From contig NZ_REFC01000011.1 of NCBI RefSeq assembly GCF_003688405.1, forward strand, positions 558,001 to 622,000: 64,000 bases of DNA, given 5' to 3'. Origin of the DNA: Ulvibacter antarcticus. Its GTDB lineage: Bacteria > Bacteroidota > Bacteroidia > Flavobacteriales > Flavobacteriaceae. Made by a program: the position numbers and the translations under genes. Below are positions 42,035 through 49,884 of the stretch, one piece after another (positions within the stretch are counted from its first letter, which is position 1; every line of letters starts with the position of its first letter). Under the pieces are notes generated by a model that saw only the letters and a list, made by a program, of their open reading frames with translations, did not search any database and was not told the origin of the DNA.

Positions 42035-42631
42035 CTAATCGAGATCTATTTCTACTCCCTTTTTTATTTGTAACGCTTTTGAGTGTAGGATGGCAATTTT
42101 CGCTTCAATTTTATGAAAGATGGTGAGTTGATTGTTGTTTAAAGTTGTGTGTTTTAAGTCGTTTAAATCACTGATAATGATTTCCAATTCGCCTACTATT
42201 TTAGAATCAATACGCTCACGAATAAATTCCAAATACGCTCTTTTTTCTTCAGAATACTTGGTGTTGAGTTCATGTGCTTGTTCATTGAGCATTGCAGTTT
42301 TCTTTACCTGCGCTGCTTCGTGTAAATTTTGATAATGGTTGGAATAATCGAATAGTAGGATTGCTAAAAACCCCAATTCTTTTTTAATTGTAATATCACA
42401 AATCAGTTCCTGTTTTTCCATTTCTAATTGAACACAGGGAAATGCCAAACTAGTTTCATTGCATTCTAAAAGGGTTCTTTGCAAGCTTTCAAAAAAAGGA
42501 TGAATCGTAAAGATATTCTCACCAAGCCTTAAATCAAAAATGGTATCGCTACTTTGTGTTATTTTACCATCCAAATTAGTATGAATCTCCTGAACCTTGT
42601 TAGAGAAAAAAGTGTTTCCTTGTTTATTCAT
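42035..42631 (-). CDS. PAS-like sensor protein with C-terminal helical hairpin (198 residues)
   Basis: I place the start at the ATG at 42631, which overlaps the GTPase A stop by eight bases (ATGAATAA); a longer frame upstream would run far into that gene. Residues 12-100 are the cluster-specific domain (HPFFESL 44-50, FPCV 64-67, GFLAILLFDYS 87-97). Residues 105-195 are two long helices that resemble a DHp hairpin in layout but lack an H-E/D-x-x-N/P motif. It could be a sensor or an adaptor that dimerises with the kinase. No known family. Confidence 0.78.
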   Translation of the reverse strand: MNKQGNTFFSNKVQEIHTNLDGKITQSSDTIFDLRLGENIFTIHPFFESLQRTLLECNETSLAFPCVQLEMEKQELICDITIKKELGFLAILLFDYSNHYQNLHEAAQVKKTAMLNEQAHELNTKYSEEKRAYLEFIRERIDSKIVGELEIIISDLNDLKHTTLNNNQLTIFHKIEAKIAILHSKALQIKKGVEIDLD

Positions 42632-43121
42632 TTGAACCAATTTTAAAAGCAATATGTCTAAAAATTTCCTCGACACCTTCTCCTGTTTTAGCACTGCAAA
42701 AACCATGAACTTTAAGATTCTTATTTGCTAGATATTCTTCTATACTACTTGAATCCTTTAGGTCATTTTTATTTCCAATGATTTTTAAACATACATTGGG
42801 GTAATTTTTTTCAATATAATCTATTTCTTCTCTCAGATTAAAATAGGTTACAGGCCTTGTAAGGTCAAATACATAAATAAAACCATCGGAGCCAATTAAG
42901 TAAGAAGTTCTGGTATTAGAAACTGAAGAAAAACCTTCCAGGTCCCAAATAATCATAGATAGTTTTTTACCGGAAGGAAGCGTGATTTCTTTTTTCTTTA
43001 TCTGAACACCGAGCGTAGTTTTATAATCTACTTCGAACACGTTCGTCATAAATCGCCTGAGAAGAGACGTTTTACCAACGCCGAACTGCCCCAATAACAC
43101 TATTTTTTTTGTACCCTCCAT
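42624..43121 (-). CDS. Ras-like small GTPase A
   Basis: 165 residues. G1 GQFGVGKTS at 11-19, G2 Thr36 in TTLGVQ, G3 WDLEG at 59-63, G4 NKND at 117-120, G5 SAK at 143-145. As in GTPase B the catalytic Gln after G3 is missing (Phe64 here). The switch-adjacent YLIGSDGFIYVFDLTRPVT is close to the equivalent stretch of GTPase B, showing a local duplication. It overlaps the 3' end of the Roadblock-like gene by 22 bp and the start of the sensor gene by 8 bp, so the three are tightly coupled. Confidence 0.9.
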   Translation of the reverse strand: MEGTKKIVLLGQFGVGKTSLLRRFMTNVFEVDYKTTLGVQIKKKEITLPSGKKLSMIIWDLEGFSSVSNTRTSYLIGSDGFIYVFDLTRPVTYFNLREEIDYIEKNYPNVCLKIIGNKNDLKDSSSIEEYLANKNLKVHGFCSAKTGEGVEEIFRHIAFKIGSNE

Positions 43122-43927
43122 TTTTTAAAGAATTCAATTAAAACGCCATCAATTGCTTCTTTTGTTAAAGTAGAAATTCTAGGGGAGAGGCTTTTAGATA
43201 ATTTAAGTAATCGATTTTCAAGTTTGTTTTCAAAACTTTTGGTGTATGTACCTGAAATAACAACTGCAATATAATAGGTGTGAAAATTTTGAATATGAAT
43301 CGAATATAGCTCGTAATTAATCGCTTCTAGATCTTGTCCGCCACCTTCAAAAGCATCTTCAACAAAACTTTTAATTGCCGTAAGCATTCCGGAAATCATA
43401 TCTTTATCGACCGTTGCCGTATGGCTAAGGTTACCTAACAAGATACCAGATCCTTTTTGTATAACAAACACTTCATTGACGTTAGGAGCATCAAGCTCAC
43501 TAAGCATTAAATCGCTTTCTTTTACACCTGTGAATAGTGCGCGAAATTTTCGCTTAACGGCAACGACAGAAAAGGTGTCGTTAACCTTTCTATTCATGTT
43601 TTCAGACAGTAATTCTATTTCACTTTGAATATAGCGCTTAATCATTTTACCCATTATAGGGTATAATGCTTCGACTACCTGATCTTTGGATTCGGCGATC
43701 TGTTTTTTAAGTGTATCGGTTATAACAGGGCCTAAAGAAAGTGGAATTTCTTCCACAAAAAGTTTAAGCCTTTCTTCAATAATTGGATCCACTTTTTCCG
43801 AAAGTTTTTCCCTTCGTTCTATAGTATCTGTTATAGTCTCAATACGTCGATTTATGGCTTGAGCGACCTCTCTGTCGTCAATCAACAGAATGTCTCTTAG
43901 AAGCTGTAATTTGTCTTCTTTAACCAT
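43100..43927 (-). CDS. Helical protein with probable Roadblock/LC7-like C-terminal domain
   Basis: 275 residues, no signal peptide. Residues 1-140 are charged helices. Residues 148-275 follow the Roadblock strand-strand-helix-strand-strand order: VNEVFVIQKGSGILLGNLS, DKDMISGMLTAIKSFVEDAF, then INYELYSIHIQNFHTYYIAV. The same VF-I-x(4)-GLLL ... VSGMLTAI-FV-DSF pattern occurs N-terminal to OmpA domains in some cyanobacterial proteins; here there is no OmpA domain. Roadblock proteins act as GAPs or platforms for Ras-like GTPases (MglB), and the next gene is such a GTPase, overlapping by 22 bp. Confidence 0.75.
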   Translation of the reverse strand: MVKEDKLQLLRDILLIDDREVAQAINRRIETITDTIERREKLSEKVDPIIEERLKLFVEEIPLSLGPVITDTLKKQIAESKDQVVEALYPIMGKMIKRYIQSEIELLSENMNRKVNDTFSVVAVKRKFRALFTGVKESDLMLSELDAPNVNEVFVIQKGSGILLGNLSHTATVDKDMISGMLTAIKSFVEDAFEGGGQDLEAINYELYSIHIQNFHTYYIAVVISGTYTKSFENKLENRLLKLSKSLSPRISTLTKEAIDGVLIEFFKKWRVQKK

Positions 43928-43944
43928 AAATTAATTGAAATGTA

Positions 43945-44295
43945 CTATGAGATAATTTTTTCGCCTAGGTTGATAAGTAGCTTGCCAAGTTCTCTACGAT
44001 CCATTTTCTTTTCTGAAAGAGAATCGGTTTTAGCAGCCAACGAATTTTCTAGGTCAGTAATGCGAATATTCACATCTGTACTAAGAGAATCAATAGATTG
44101 CATAAGTTCGTTTCGAACCTCATCTATGTAATTTTCAAGGGTTTCTTTTTTATTCTGAAGGTCCTTTTTGAGCGTGTCAAATTCAGTGTCATATTGAACC
44201 ATATTTTCACCAAAAATAAGATTCTTGATCGCTTCAATTTTTGAAGCAGAATCTACAGATTCAACCTCTTTTGGTGGTGTAGTTTTTTTGCTCAT
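43945..44295 (-). CDS. Coiled-coil protein, first gene of the GTPase cluster (116 residues)
   Basis: 116 residues, Lys/Glu/Asp-rich. After a disordered start (SKKTTPPKEVESVDSASK) it has IEAIKNLIFGENMVQYDTEF and then near-continuous heptads to about residue 95 (LENYIDEVRNELMQSIDSL, ITDLENSLAAKTDSL), closing with MDRRELGKLLINLGEKI. Probably a dimeric scaffold. It is 17 bp upstream of the Roadblock-like gene on the same strand. I know no named family. Confidence 0.75.
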   Translation of the reverse strand: MSKKTTPPKEVESVDSASKIEAIKNLIFGENMVQYDTEFDTLKKDLQNKKETLENYIDEVRNELMQSIDSLSTDVNIRITDLENSLAAKTDSLSEKKMDRRELGKLLINLGEKIIS

Positions 44296-44355
44296 TGTTA
44301 CATGTTTGTTAACATAAAATTAAAAAAAAAATAGACAAATTAACTGTTTTCTAGG

Positions 44356-45363
44356 TTATTCTGCATTTTTCATAAACTCTTCTGCTTTTTCGACCATCAA
44401 TTTACTTCCGCAGAAAAAAGGAACTCTTTGATGTAATTGTGTTGGCTTAATATCTAATATTCGCATAAATCCATTGCTGGCCTTAGCTCCCGCTTGCTCT
44501 GCAATATAAGCTATCGGATTGCATTCGTACAACAACCGTAGTTTCCCTTCAGGATCTTTGGATGTATTCGGATAAATATAAATTCCGCCTTTAATCATAT
44601 TTCTATGGAAATCTGATACTAAAGATCCAATATACCGTGATGTATAAGGGCGATCACCTTCTTCCTGCTGACAGTATTTTATATAGTTTTTTACTCCCTG
44701 AGGGAAATGAATATAGTTCCCTTCATTTACAGAATAGATATTTCCGGTTTCAGGAAACCTCATATTTGGATGTGATAAATAATAGGTTCCAATGGCGGGA
44801 TTAAGAGTAAATCCATTAACTCCATGCCCAGTGCTGTAAACGATCATTGTGGAAGTTCCATAAACAATATATCCTGCCGCGACCTGTAGATTTCCCGGCT
44901 GTAAAAAATCTTCCATGGTAACCGGAGTACCAGACGCAGTAACCCTTCTATAAATTGAAAATATTGTCCCTACAGAAACATTTACATCTATATTTGAAGA
45001 TCCGTCTAATGGATCAATTAGGACTATGTATTTATTGTCGTTTTTTTCATTGCGCCCTTTAATTGTAATAAAATCATCTTCTTCTTCACTTGCAATCCCA
45101 CAAACGATTTCACGATTGGTTAAGGTTTTAATAAAAACCTCATTAGCATACACATCCAGTTTTTGTTGGTCTTCTCCTTGAATGTTGGTTTCACCTGCGG
45201 TACCTAAGATGTCCACAAGTCCTGCTTTATTTACCTCATGGTTTACTACTTTGGCTGCTAGACGAATAGAGTTGATCAATCTGGAGAGTTCTCCAGAAGA
45301 ATATTGAAATTCACTTTGATTTTCAATGATAAACTCTCCGAGTGTCTGATTTTTTTTAGGCAT
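44356..45363 (-). CDS. fbp: Class I fructose-1,6-bisphosphatase
   Basis: 335 residues, full length. Metal and substrate motifs: SEEEDD at 92-97, [20 protein letters not shown] at 117-136, [20 protein letters not shown] near 240, and [19 protein letters not shown] near 276. It hydrolyses fructose-1,6-bisphosphate in gluconeogenesis. It is divergent from an acetyltransferase-aspartokinase pair, with a perfect 12-bp inverted repeat between them. The GTPase cluster follows 60 bp downstream on the same strand. Confidence 0.96.
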   Translation of the reverse strand: MPKKNQTLGEFIIENQSEFQYSSGELSRLINSIRLAAKVVNHEVNKAGLVDILGTAGETNIQGEDQQKLDVYANEVFIKTLTNREIVCGIASEEEDDFITIKGRNEKNDNKYIVLIDPLDGSSNIDVNVSVGTIFSIYRRVTASGTPVTMEDFLQPGNLQVAAGYIVYGTSTMIVYSTGHGVNGFTLNPAIGTYYLSHPNMRFPETGNIYSVNEGNYIHFPQGVKNYIKYCQQEEGDRPYTSRYIGSLVSDFHRNMIKGGIYIYPNTSKDPEGKLRLLYECNPIAYIAEQAGAKASNGFMRILDIKPTQLHQRVPFFCGSKLMVEKAEEFMKNAE

Positions 45364-45387
45364 TTTGCTGTGTTGTAGTGAATTTCG

Positions 45388-45429
45388 AACAAATATCGGG
45401 ATTTTTCAGAAATTGAACCGATATTTGTT
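45388..45429. promoter_or_regulatory. 12-bp inverted repeat between fbp and the acetyltransferase gene
   Basis: AACAAATATCGG (45388-45399) and CCGATATTTGTT (45418-45429) are exact reverse complements 18 nt apart. Each arm read outward contains GATATTTG, one base off the TAnnTTTG -7 box, at 24 bp from fbp and 17 bp from the ATG at 45446. They may be mirror-image -7 elements, a shared operator, or both. Confidence 0.55.
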
Positions 45430-45445
45430 TAGCAAAACACCATTT

Positions 45446-45922
45446 ATGAATATTGAGATTCGAAAAGCCACTAAAGAGGATATGACAAAGGTGTTGGAGC
45501 TTATTACTGAACTGGCAATTTTTGAAAAAGAACCCAATGCTGTAGAAGTGACAGTTTCTGACCTCCAAAAAAGTGGATTTGGCGAGGATCCCATGTTCAA
45601 ATGCTGGGTCGCAGAGGTAAATCGCGAAGTGGTGGGAATGGCCTTGGTATATTTTCGCTTTTCTACATGGAAAGGGAAAACTGTACATTTAGAAGACCTG
45701 GTCGTAAAAGAAAGCATGCGTGGAAAAGGAGTTGGAGAAGCTTTATACACTGAGGTAATGAAGTATGGACATTCCAAAGGCGTAAAAAGAATACAATGGG
45801 AAGTACTTGGTTGGAATGAAGGCGCCATTAAATTTTACGAACGAAGTGGAGCCCATGTTTTAAGAGATTGGCATGTGGTACATATGAGCGAAGAAGGAAT
45901 TGAAAATTATATCAAAAAATAG
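45446..45922 (+). CDS. GNAT-family N-acetyltransferase
   Basis: 158 residues from the ATG at 45446; the frame is open upstream but that would cross the promoter arms. GNAT motif A is clear (HLEDLVVKESMRGKGVGEALY, split at about 75-95), with VLGWNEGAIKFYERSGA as motif B. Similar to the spermidine/spermine acetyltransferase-like group. The substrate is unknown. Probably co-transcribed with the aspartokinase 47 bp downstream. Confidence 0.9.
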   Translation: MNIEIRKATKEDMTKVLELITELAIFEKEPNAVEVTVSDLQKSGFGEDPMFKCWVAEVNREVVGMALVYFRFSTWKGKTVHLEDLVVKESMRGKGVGEALYTEVMKYGHSKGVKRIQWEVLGWNEGAIKFYERSGAHVLRDWHVVHMSEEGIENYIKK

Positions 45923-45969
45923 GTTTCAGGCGAGTTTAGCTTTAATACCATAAAACAGAACTTTACTAG

Positions 45970-47229
45970 GTGATTAAAATATTCAAATTTGGGGGAGCAT
46001 CGGTTAAGGATGCTAAGGGGGTGATAAATCTGGCCTCAGTTATAGAAACAACAGCAGAGAAAAACCTAATCGTCATTGTTTCTGCGATGGGAAAAATGAC
46101 CAACAGCCTCGAAAATGTAGTTTCTAACTATTTTTCTAATGCTTCGGAAGTAGATGCTGCTGTAAGTGAAGTGTACAATTATCATCATAAAATTCTTTCA
46201 GAATTATTTCCAAATAGTTCTCATCCCGTTTATAAGGATATCCAGCAAATATTTAAGAAACTTACTTACTTTCTGAAAAATACGCGATCCAAAAACCACT
46301 CATTCGTCTATGACCAAATTGTTTCAGTTGGAGAATTAGCATCTACCACAATTGTTTCCGCATACCTTTCCGAAGTACATATAAAAAACACTTTTCTCGA
46401 TGTTAGAAGCTGCATTAAAACGGATGCCAATCATCGTGATGCCAATGTCGATTGGGAGGTAACTCAGCAACAAATTAAAGCTCATGTGAACCCTAAAGGA
46501 ATTACTGTAACTCAAGGATTTTTGGGAGCCGAAGACACCAATAATTTCACCACTACTCTTGGTCGTGAAGGGAGTGATTATACGGCAGCTATCTTCGGAT
46601 ATTGCCTAAATGCAGAAAATGTAACTATCTGGAAAGATGTTCCAGGAGTTCTAAATGCCGACCCGAGGTTCTTTTCTAAAACCCAGTTGCTACATCATAT
46701 TTCTTACAGGGAAGCAATCGAACTTGCGTTTTACGGAGCATCGGTGATACACCCAAAGACATTACAACCCTTACAACGAAAGGAGATTCCTTTGTTTGTA
46801 AAATCATTTTTGAATCCGCTGGATCCAGGAACTTGCGTGGGTAAAGGAGTTACTTTAGATCCGAAAGTTTCTTGTTTCATACTTAAAAAGAATCAAGTAC
46901 TGATTTCACTGCAGTCGCTGGATTTTTCTTTTATGATGGAAAACAATATAAGTGAGGTTTTTAATCTATTGCACCTTTATAAAATGAGGGTTGAGCTAAT
47001 TCAAAACTCGGCCATTAGTTTTTCAGTATGTGTAGACAATAAATTTAACAATCTGGAACCTTTACTTTCAGAGCTTCGGAAGAAGTTTAAAGTGAAGTGG
47101 AATGAAGGGGTTACTCTTTACACGATACGCCATTCAAAACCTTCAGAAATAAAGGCGTTAACTGACAACAAGCTAGTTATGGTGAAGCAGGAAAGTAGAG
47201 ATACTGTGCAACTGGTTATAAAGGAATAG
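45970..47229 (+). CDS. Aspartate kinase (monofunctional)
   Basis: 419 residues from a GTG start at 45970. N-terminal KFGGASVKDAKG (ATP site), IVIVSAMGKMTN-like loop near 35, GREGSDYTAAIFGYCLNAENVTIW split near 195-218, KDVPGVLNADPR, and a C-terminal regulatory region of ACT type from about 300 (SLQSLDFSFMMEN). It phosphorylates aspartate, the first step to lysine, threonine and methionine. No homoserine dehydrogenase is fused, unlike ThrA. Confidence 0.92.
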   Translation: MIKIFKFGGASVKDAKGVINLASVIETTAEKNLIVIVSAMGKMTNSLENVVSNYFSNASEVDAAVSEVYNYHHKILSELFPNSSHPVYKDIQQIFKKLTYFLKNTRSKNHSFVYDQIVSVGELASTTIVSAYLSEVHIKNTFLDVRSCIKTDANHRDANVDWEVTQQQIKAHVNPKGITVTQGFLGAEDTNNFTTTLGREGSDYTAAIFGYCLNAENVTIWKDVPGVLNADPRFFSKTQLLHHISYREAIELAFYGASVIHPKTLQPLQRKEIPLFVKSFLNPLDPGTCVGKGVTLDPKVSCFILKKNQVLISLQSLDFSFMMENNISEVFNLLHLYKMRVELIQNSAISFSVCVDNKFNNLEPLLSELRKKFKVKWNEGVTLYTIRHSKPSEIKALTDNKLVMVKQESRDTVQLVIKE

Positions 47230-47244
47230 TTAGATTGGTTTCGC

Positions 47245-47252
47245 TATATTTG
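47245..47252 (+). promoter_or_regulatory. -7 promoter box (TATATTTG) for the bifunctional acyltransferase
   Basis: Perfect TAnnTTTG 27 bp before the ATG at 47279 and 16 bp after the aspartokinase stop. Confidence 0.45.
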
Positions 47253-47278
47253 TGACTCGTATCAACCTTAAAAAATAG

Positions 47279-49093
47279 ATGGGATTAGTTACTGCAAAAG
47301 AAATTGCGAAGGCAATTAATGTCGATAAGTTCGGATTTGCGGGCACTACTATGGGCTGGGTATTGATGAAGATGCTCAATATTACCACCATGAACAAAAT
47401 CTATGATCGCAATAAGCATTTAAACGATCTTGAGTTTATAAATGCACTTCTCGATGAATTCGAAATTAAGTTTGAAATTCCCGAAGAGGATCTTAAACGA
47501 ATTCCTAAAACCGGATCTTTTGTTACAATTTCTAATCATCCATTAGGAGGGATTGACGGCATCCTACTACTAAAACTGCTTCTCGAACAGCGTACAGATT
47601 TTAAAATCATAGCAAATTTTTTATTGCATCGCATTGAGCCACTGAAGCCTTATGTAATGCCGGTAAACCCATTTGAAGAGCATAAAGATGCAAAATCCAG
47701 TTTACATGGTATAAAAGCTGCATTGACTCACATAAAGGAAGGGCACCCCTTAGGAATTTTTCCGGCTGGAGAGGTTTCTACATATAGAGATGGAAGATTA
47801 CTGATAGACAAACCATGGGAGGAAAGTGCCATGAAGATTGTAAAAAAAGCCAATGTCCCGGTGTTGCCTATTTACTTTCACGCCAAAAACAGTAAAATGT
47901 TCTATCGATTGGCTAAGTTGAGTGATAAATTTAGAACGGCAAAATTACCGTCAGAATTATTGACGCAAAAAGATAGGGTAATCAAGGTGCGTATTGGGAA
48001 CCCTATTTCTACAACAGATCAGGATGAACATCAATCTCTTGAAGAGTTTACAGAATTTCTTCGGAAGAAAACTTATGTTTTGGCAAATCCTTTTCAGAAG
48101 AAAAAATTATTGGATACCATCCCTAAGAACTTAAAACTTCCAAAGGCTCCAAAAAAAATAGCAGGTGCAGTTCCATTGGCCTCAATGGAAAAAGAAATAG
48201 AAATACTTCGCGAAAATGACAAGCGCCTCTTAGTAAGTAAAAATTATGAAGTGTTCTTGGCGCAGGCGGCTCATATTCCAAATATTTTGCAGGAAATTGG
48301 ACGTTTACGGGAAATAACATTTAGAGAAGTTGGTGAAGGTACAAATAACGCGACCGATCTTGATAAGTTTGATTCTTACTACCACCATATGTTTTTATGG
48401 GATACTGAAGCTAAGAAAATGGCAGGTGCTTATCGAATGGGATTAGGGTCTAAAATATTTCCACAATTTGGAATAGACGGGTTTTATTTGCAGGATTTGT
48501 TTCGATTTGAACCGGAATTATATCCTATGATGAGTAAATCCATAGAAATGGGACGCGCTTTTATTATAAAGGAATATCAACTCCGCCCCATGCCATTGTT
48601 CCTACTTTGGAAAGGAATCGTGCATACTACCTTGCGTTTTCCGGAACATAAATTTCTTATTGGTGGTGTGAGTATAAGTAATAAGTTTTCTGAATTTTCG
48701 AAATCATTGATGATTGAGTTTATGAAGTCGAATTACTACGATCCCTATGTTGCTCAGTATATTAATCCTAAGAAAGAGTTCAAAGTAAAGCTGAAGGATG
48801 CCGATAAAGACTTTATCTTCGACGAAAGTGAAGCTGATCTTAACAAATTCGATAAAATTATTGATGAGGTAGAACCAGGAAGTTTACGACTGCCGGTGCT
48901 GATAAAAAAATACATCAAACAAAATGCGAAGGTGGTTGCGTTTAATGTAGATCCTTTGTTTAACAATGCAGTTGATGGCTTAATGTACATACGTATTGCA
49001 GATCTGCCCGAAAGCACCGTAAAGCCGGTGATGGAGGAGTTTCAAGAGGAACTGGAACGCAAATATGCCAACGGACAAAAAGAAGAAGAGTAA
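47279..49093 (+). CDS. olsF: Bifunctional acyltransferase of OlsF type (ornithine lipid synthesis)
   Basis: 604 residues with two enzymes fused. Residues about 1-290: lysophospholipid acyltransferase with ISNHPLGGIDG (His87) and the LGIFPAGEVS substrate loop. Residues about 310-550: GNAT-like N-acyltransferase of OlsB type (RLREITFREVGEGT, DGFYLQDLFRF, SIEMGRAFI). OlsF of Serratia and its Flavobacterium homologue make acyl-ornithine then ornithine lipid, a phosphate-free membrane lipid. Membrane-associated. About 50 extra residues follow the GNAT domain. Followed 36 bp later by the DUF5995 gene. Confidence 0.88.
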   Translation: MGLVTAKEIAKAINVDKFGFAGTTMGWVLMKMLNITTMNKIYDRNKHLNDLEFINALLDEFEIKFEIPEEDLKRIPKTGSFVTISNHPLGGIDGILLLKLLLEQRTDFKIIANFLLHRIEPLKPYVMPVNPFEEHKDAKSSLHGIKAALTHIKEGHPLGIFPAGEVSTYRDGRLLIDKPWEESAMKIVKKANVPVLPIYFHAKNSKMFYRLAKLSDKFRTAKLPSELLTQKDRVIKVRIGNPISTTDQDEHQSLEEFTEFLRKKTYVLANPFQKKKLLDTIPKNLKLPKAPKKIAGAVPLASMEKEIEILRENDKRLLVSKNYEVFLAQAAHIPNILQEIGRLREITFREVGEGTNNATDLDKFDSYYHHMFLWDTEAKKMAGAYRMGLGSKIFPQFGIDGFYLQDLFRFEPELYPMMSKSIEMGRAFIIKEYQLRPMPLFLLWKGIVHTTLRFPEHKFLIGGVSISNKFSEFSKSLMIEFMKSNYYDPYVAQYINPKKEFKVKLKDADKDFIFDESEADLNKFDKIIDEVEPGSLRLPVLIKKYIKQNAKVVAFNVDPLFNNAVDGLMYIRIADLPESTVKPVMEEFQEELERKYANGQKEEE

Positions 49094-49129
49094 ATATCCC
49101 CACATTTTTAATATTAAATTTCCTTGAAA

Positions 49130-49882
49130 ATGATAGCTAAAACTATTGACGAGGTCATTGTACAATTAAATGAGATAATTGCTGCCGAAACACTAAATGG
49201 ATCAGCAATGGCCTTCTTCCCTGTATTGTACAAAAAAGTGACCGTACGCATTAAAACCGGAATTGAATCCAATGAATTTGAAAATAACGCTCGAATGGAA
49301 AAGCTCGATGTGCTTTTTGCCAATCGATATATAGATGCATATCGACAGTCAACGAACCAAAAACCATGTTCCCTGAGTTGGACGAACGCATTTGGAGCCA
49401 CAAAAGAGAAAAATCTGTTGATTATGCAACATTTGCTTTTGGGAATCAATGCGCATATAAATTTGGATCTAGGGATAGCTGTAGCTAAAACAGTTGAGGA
49501 CGATGGAAATCTTATGGATTTTGAGAATGATTTTAATAAAATTAATGAGATTTTAGCGAGCATGGTTAATGATGTTCAGGATCGGATTGGGAAAGTATCT
49601 CCAATGTTTTATTTACTGGAAAAAGTTGGAAAGGGAAGGGAAGATAAAATTGCGTCATTTAGCATCAACATCGCACGCGACGGAGCCTGGTTGTTTGCAA
49701 ACCAATATCACATAGCCAACGACAAAGAGTTCGAAATTGAATGTAGGGATAAAATTATTGGCGCTTTGGCTATAAAATTAACCACATCTAAAAGTTGGTT
49801 GCTGCGTTCAACTGTGAAGACTATTCGCTTTTTCGAAACTAAAAATGTTCAAAAAGTAATTGAAATCTTGAACGCTGCTTAG
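49130..49882 (+). CDS. DUF5995 family protein
   Basis: 250 residues from the ATG at 49130. Helical protein with the family's His-rich core: FPVLYKKVTVRIKTGIE, FANRYIDAYR, LLIMQHLLLGINAHINLDLGIA (split around 105-125) and ISFSINIARDGAWLFANQ-like ending. The LLGINAHIN-x-DL motif is the hallmark. No established function. Just downstream of olsF on the same strand; its stop is 2 bp from the convergent YitT gene. Confidence 0.82.
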   Translation: MIAKTIDEVIVQLNEIIAAETLNGSAMAFFPVLYKKVTVRIKTGIESNEFENNARMEKLDVLFANRYIDAYRQSTNQKPCSLSWTNAFGATKEKNLLIMQHLLLGINAHINLDLGIAVAKTVEDDGNLMDFENDFNKINEILASMVNDVQDRIGKVSPMFYLLEKVGKGREDKIASFSINIARDGAWLFANQYHIANDKEFEIECRDKIIGALAIKLTTSKSWLLRSTVKTIRFFETKNVQKVIEILNAA

Positions 49883-49884
49883 AC

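Noticed and set aside
42632-42706. Longer start for the 198-residue sensor gene
   Set aside because: It would overlap the GTPase A gene by 83 bp and adds residues not shared with the paralogous domains; the ATG overlapping the stop is a normal coupled start.
45365-45445. Extended acetyltransferase start upstream of 45446
   Set aside because: The extension would run through both arms of the divergent inverted repeat, and the GNAT family begins at the MNIEIRKAT segment.
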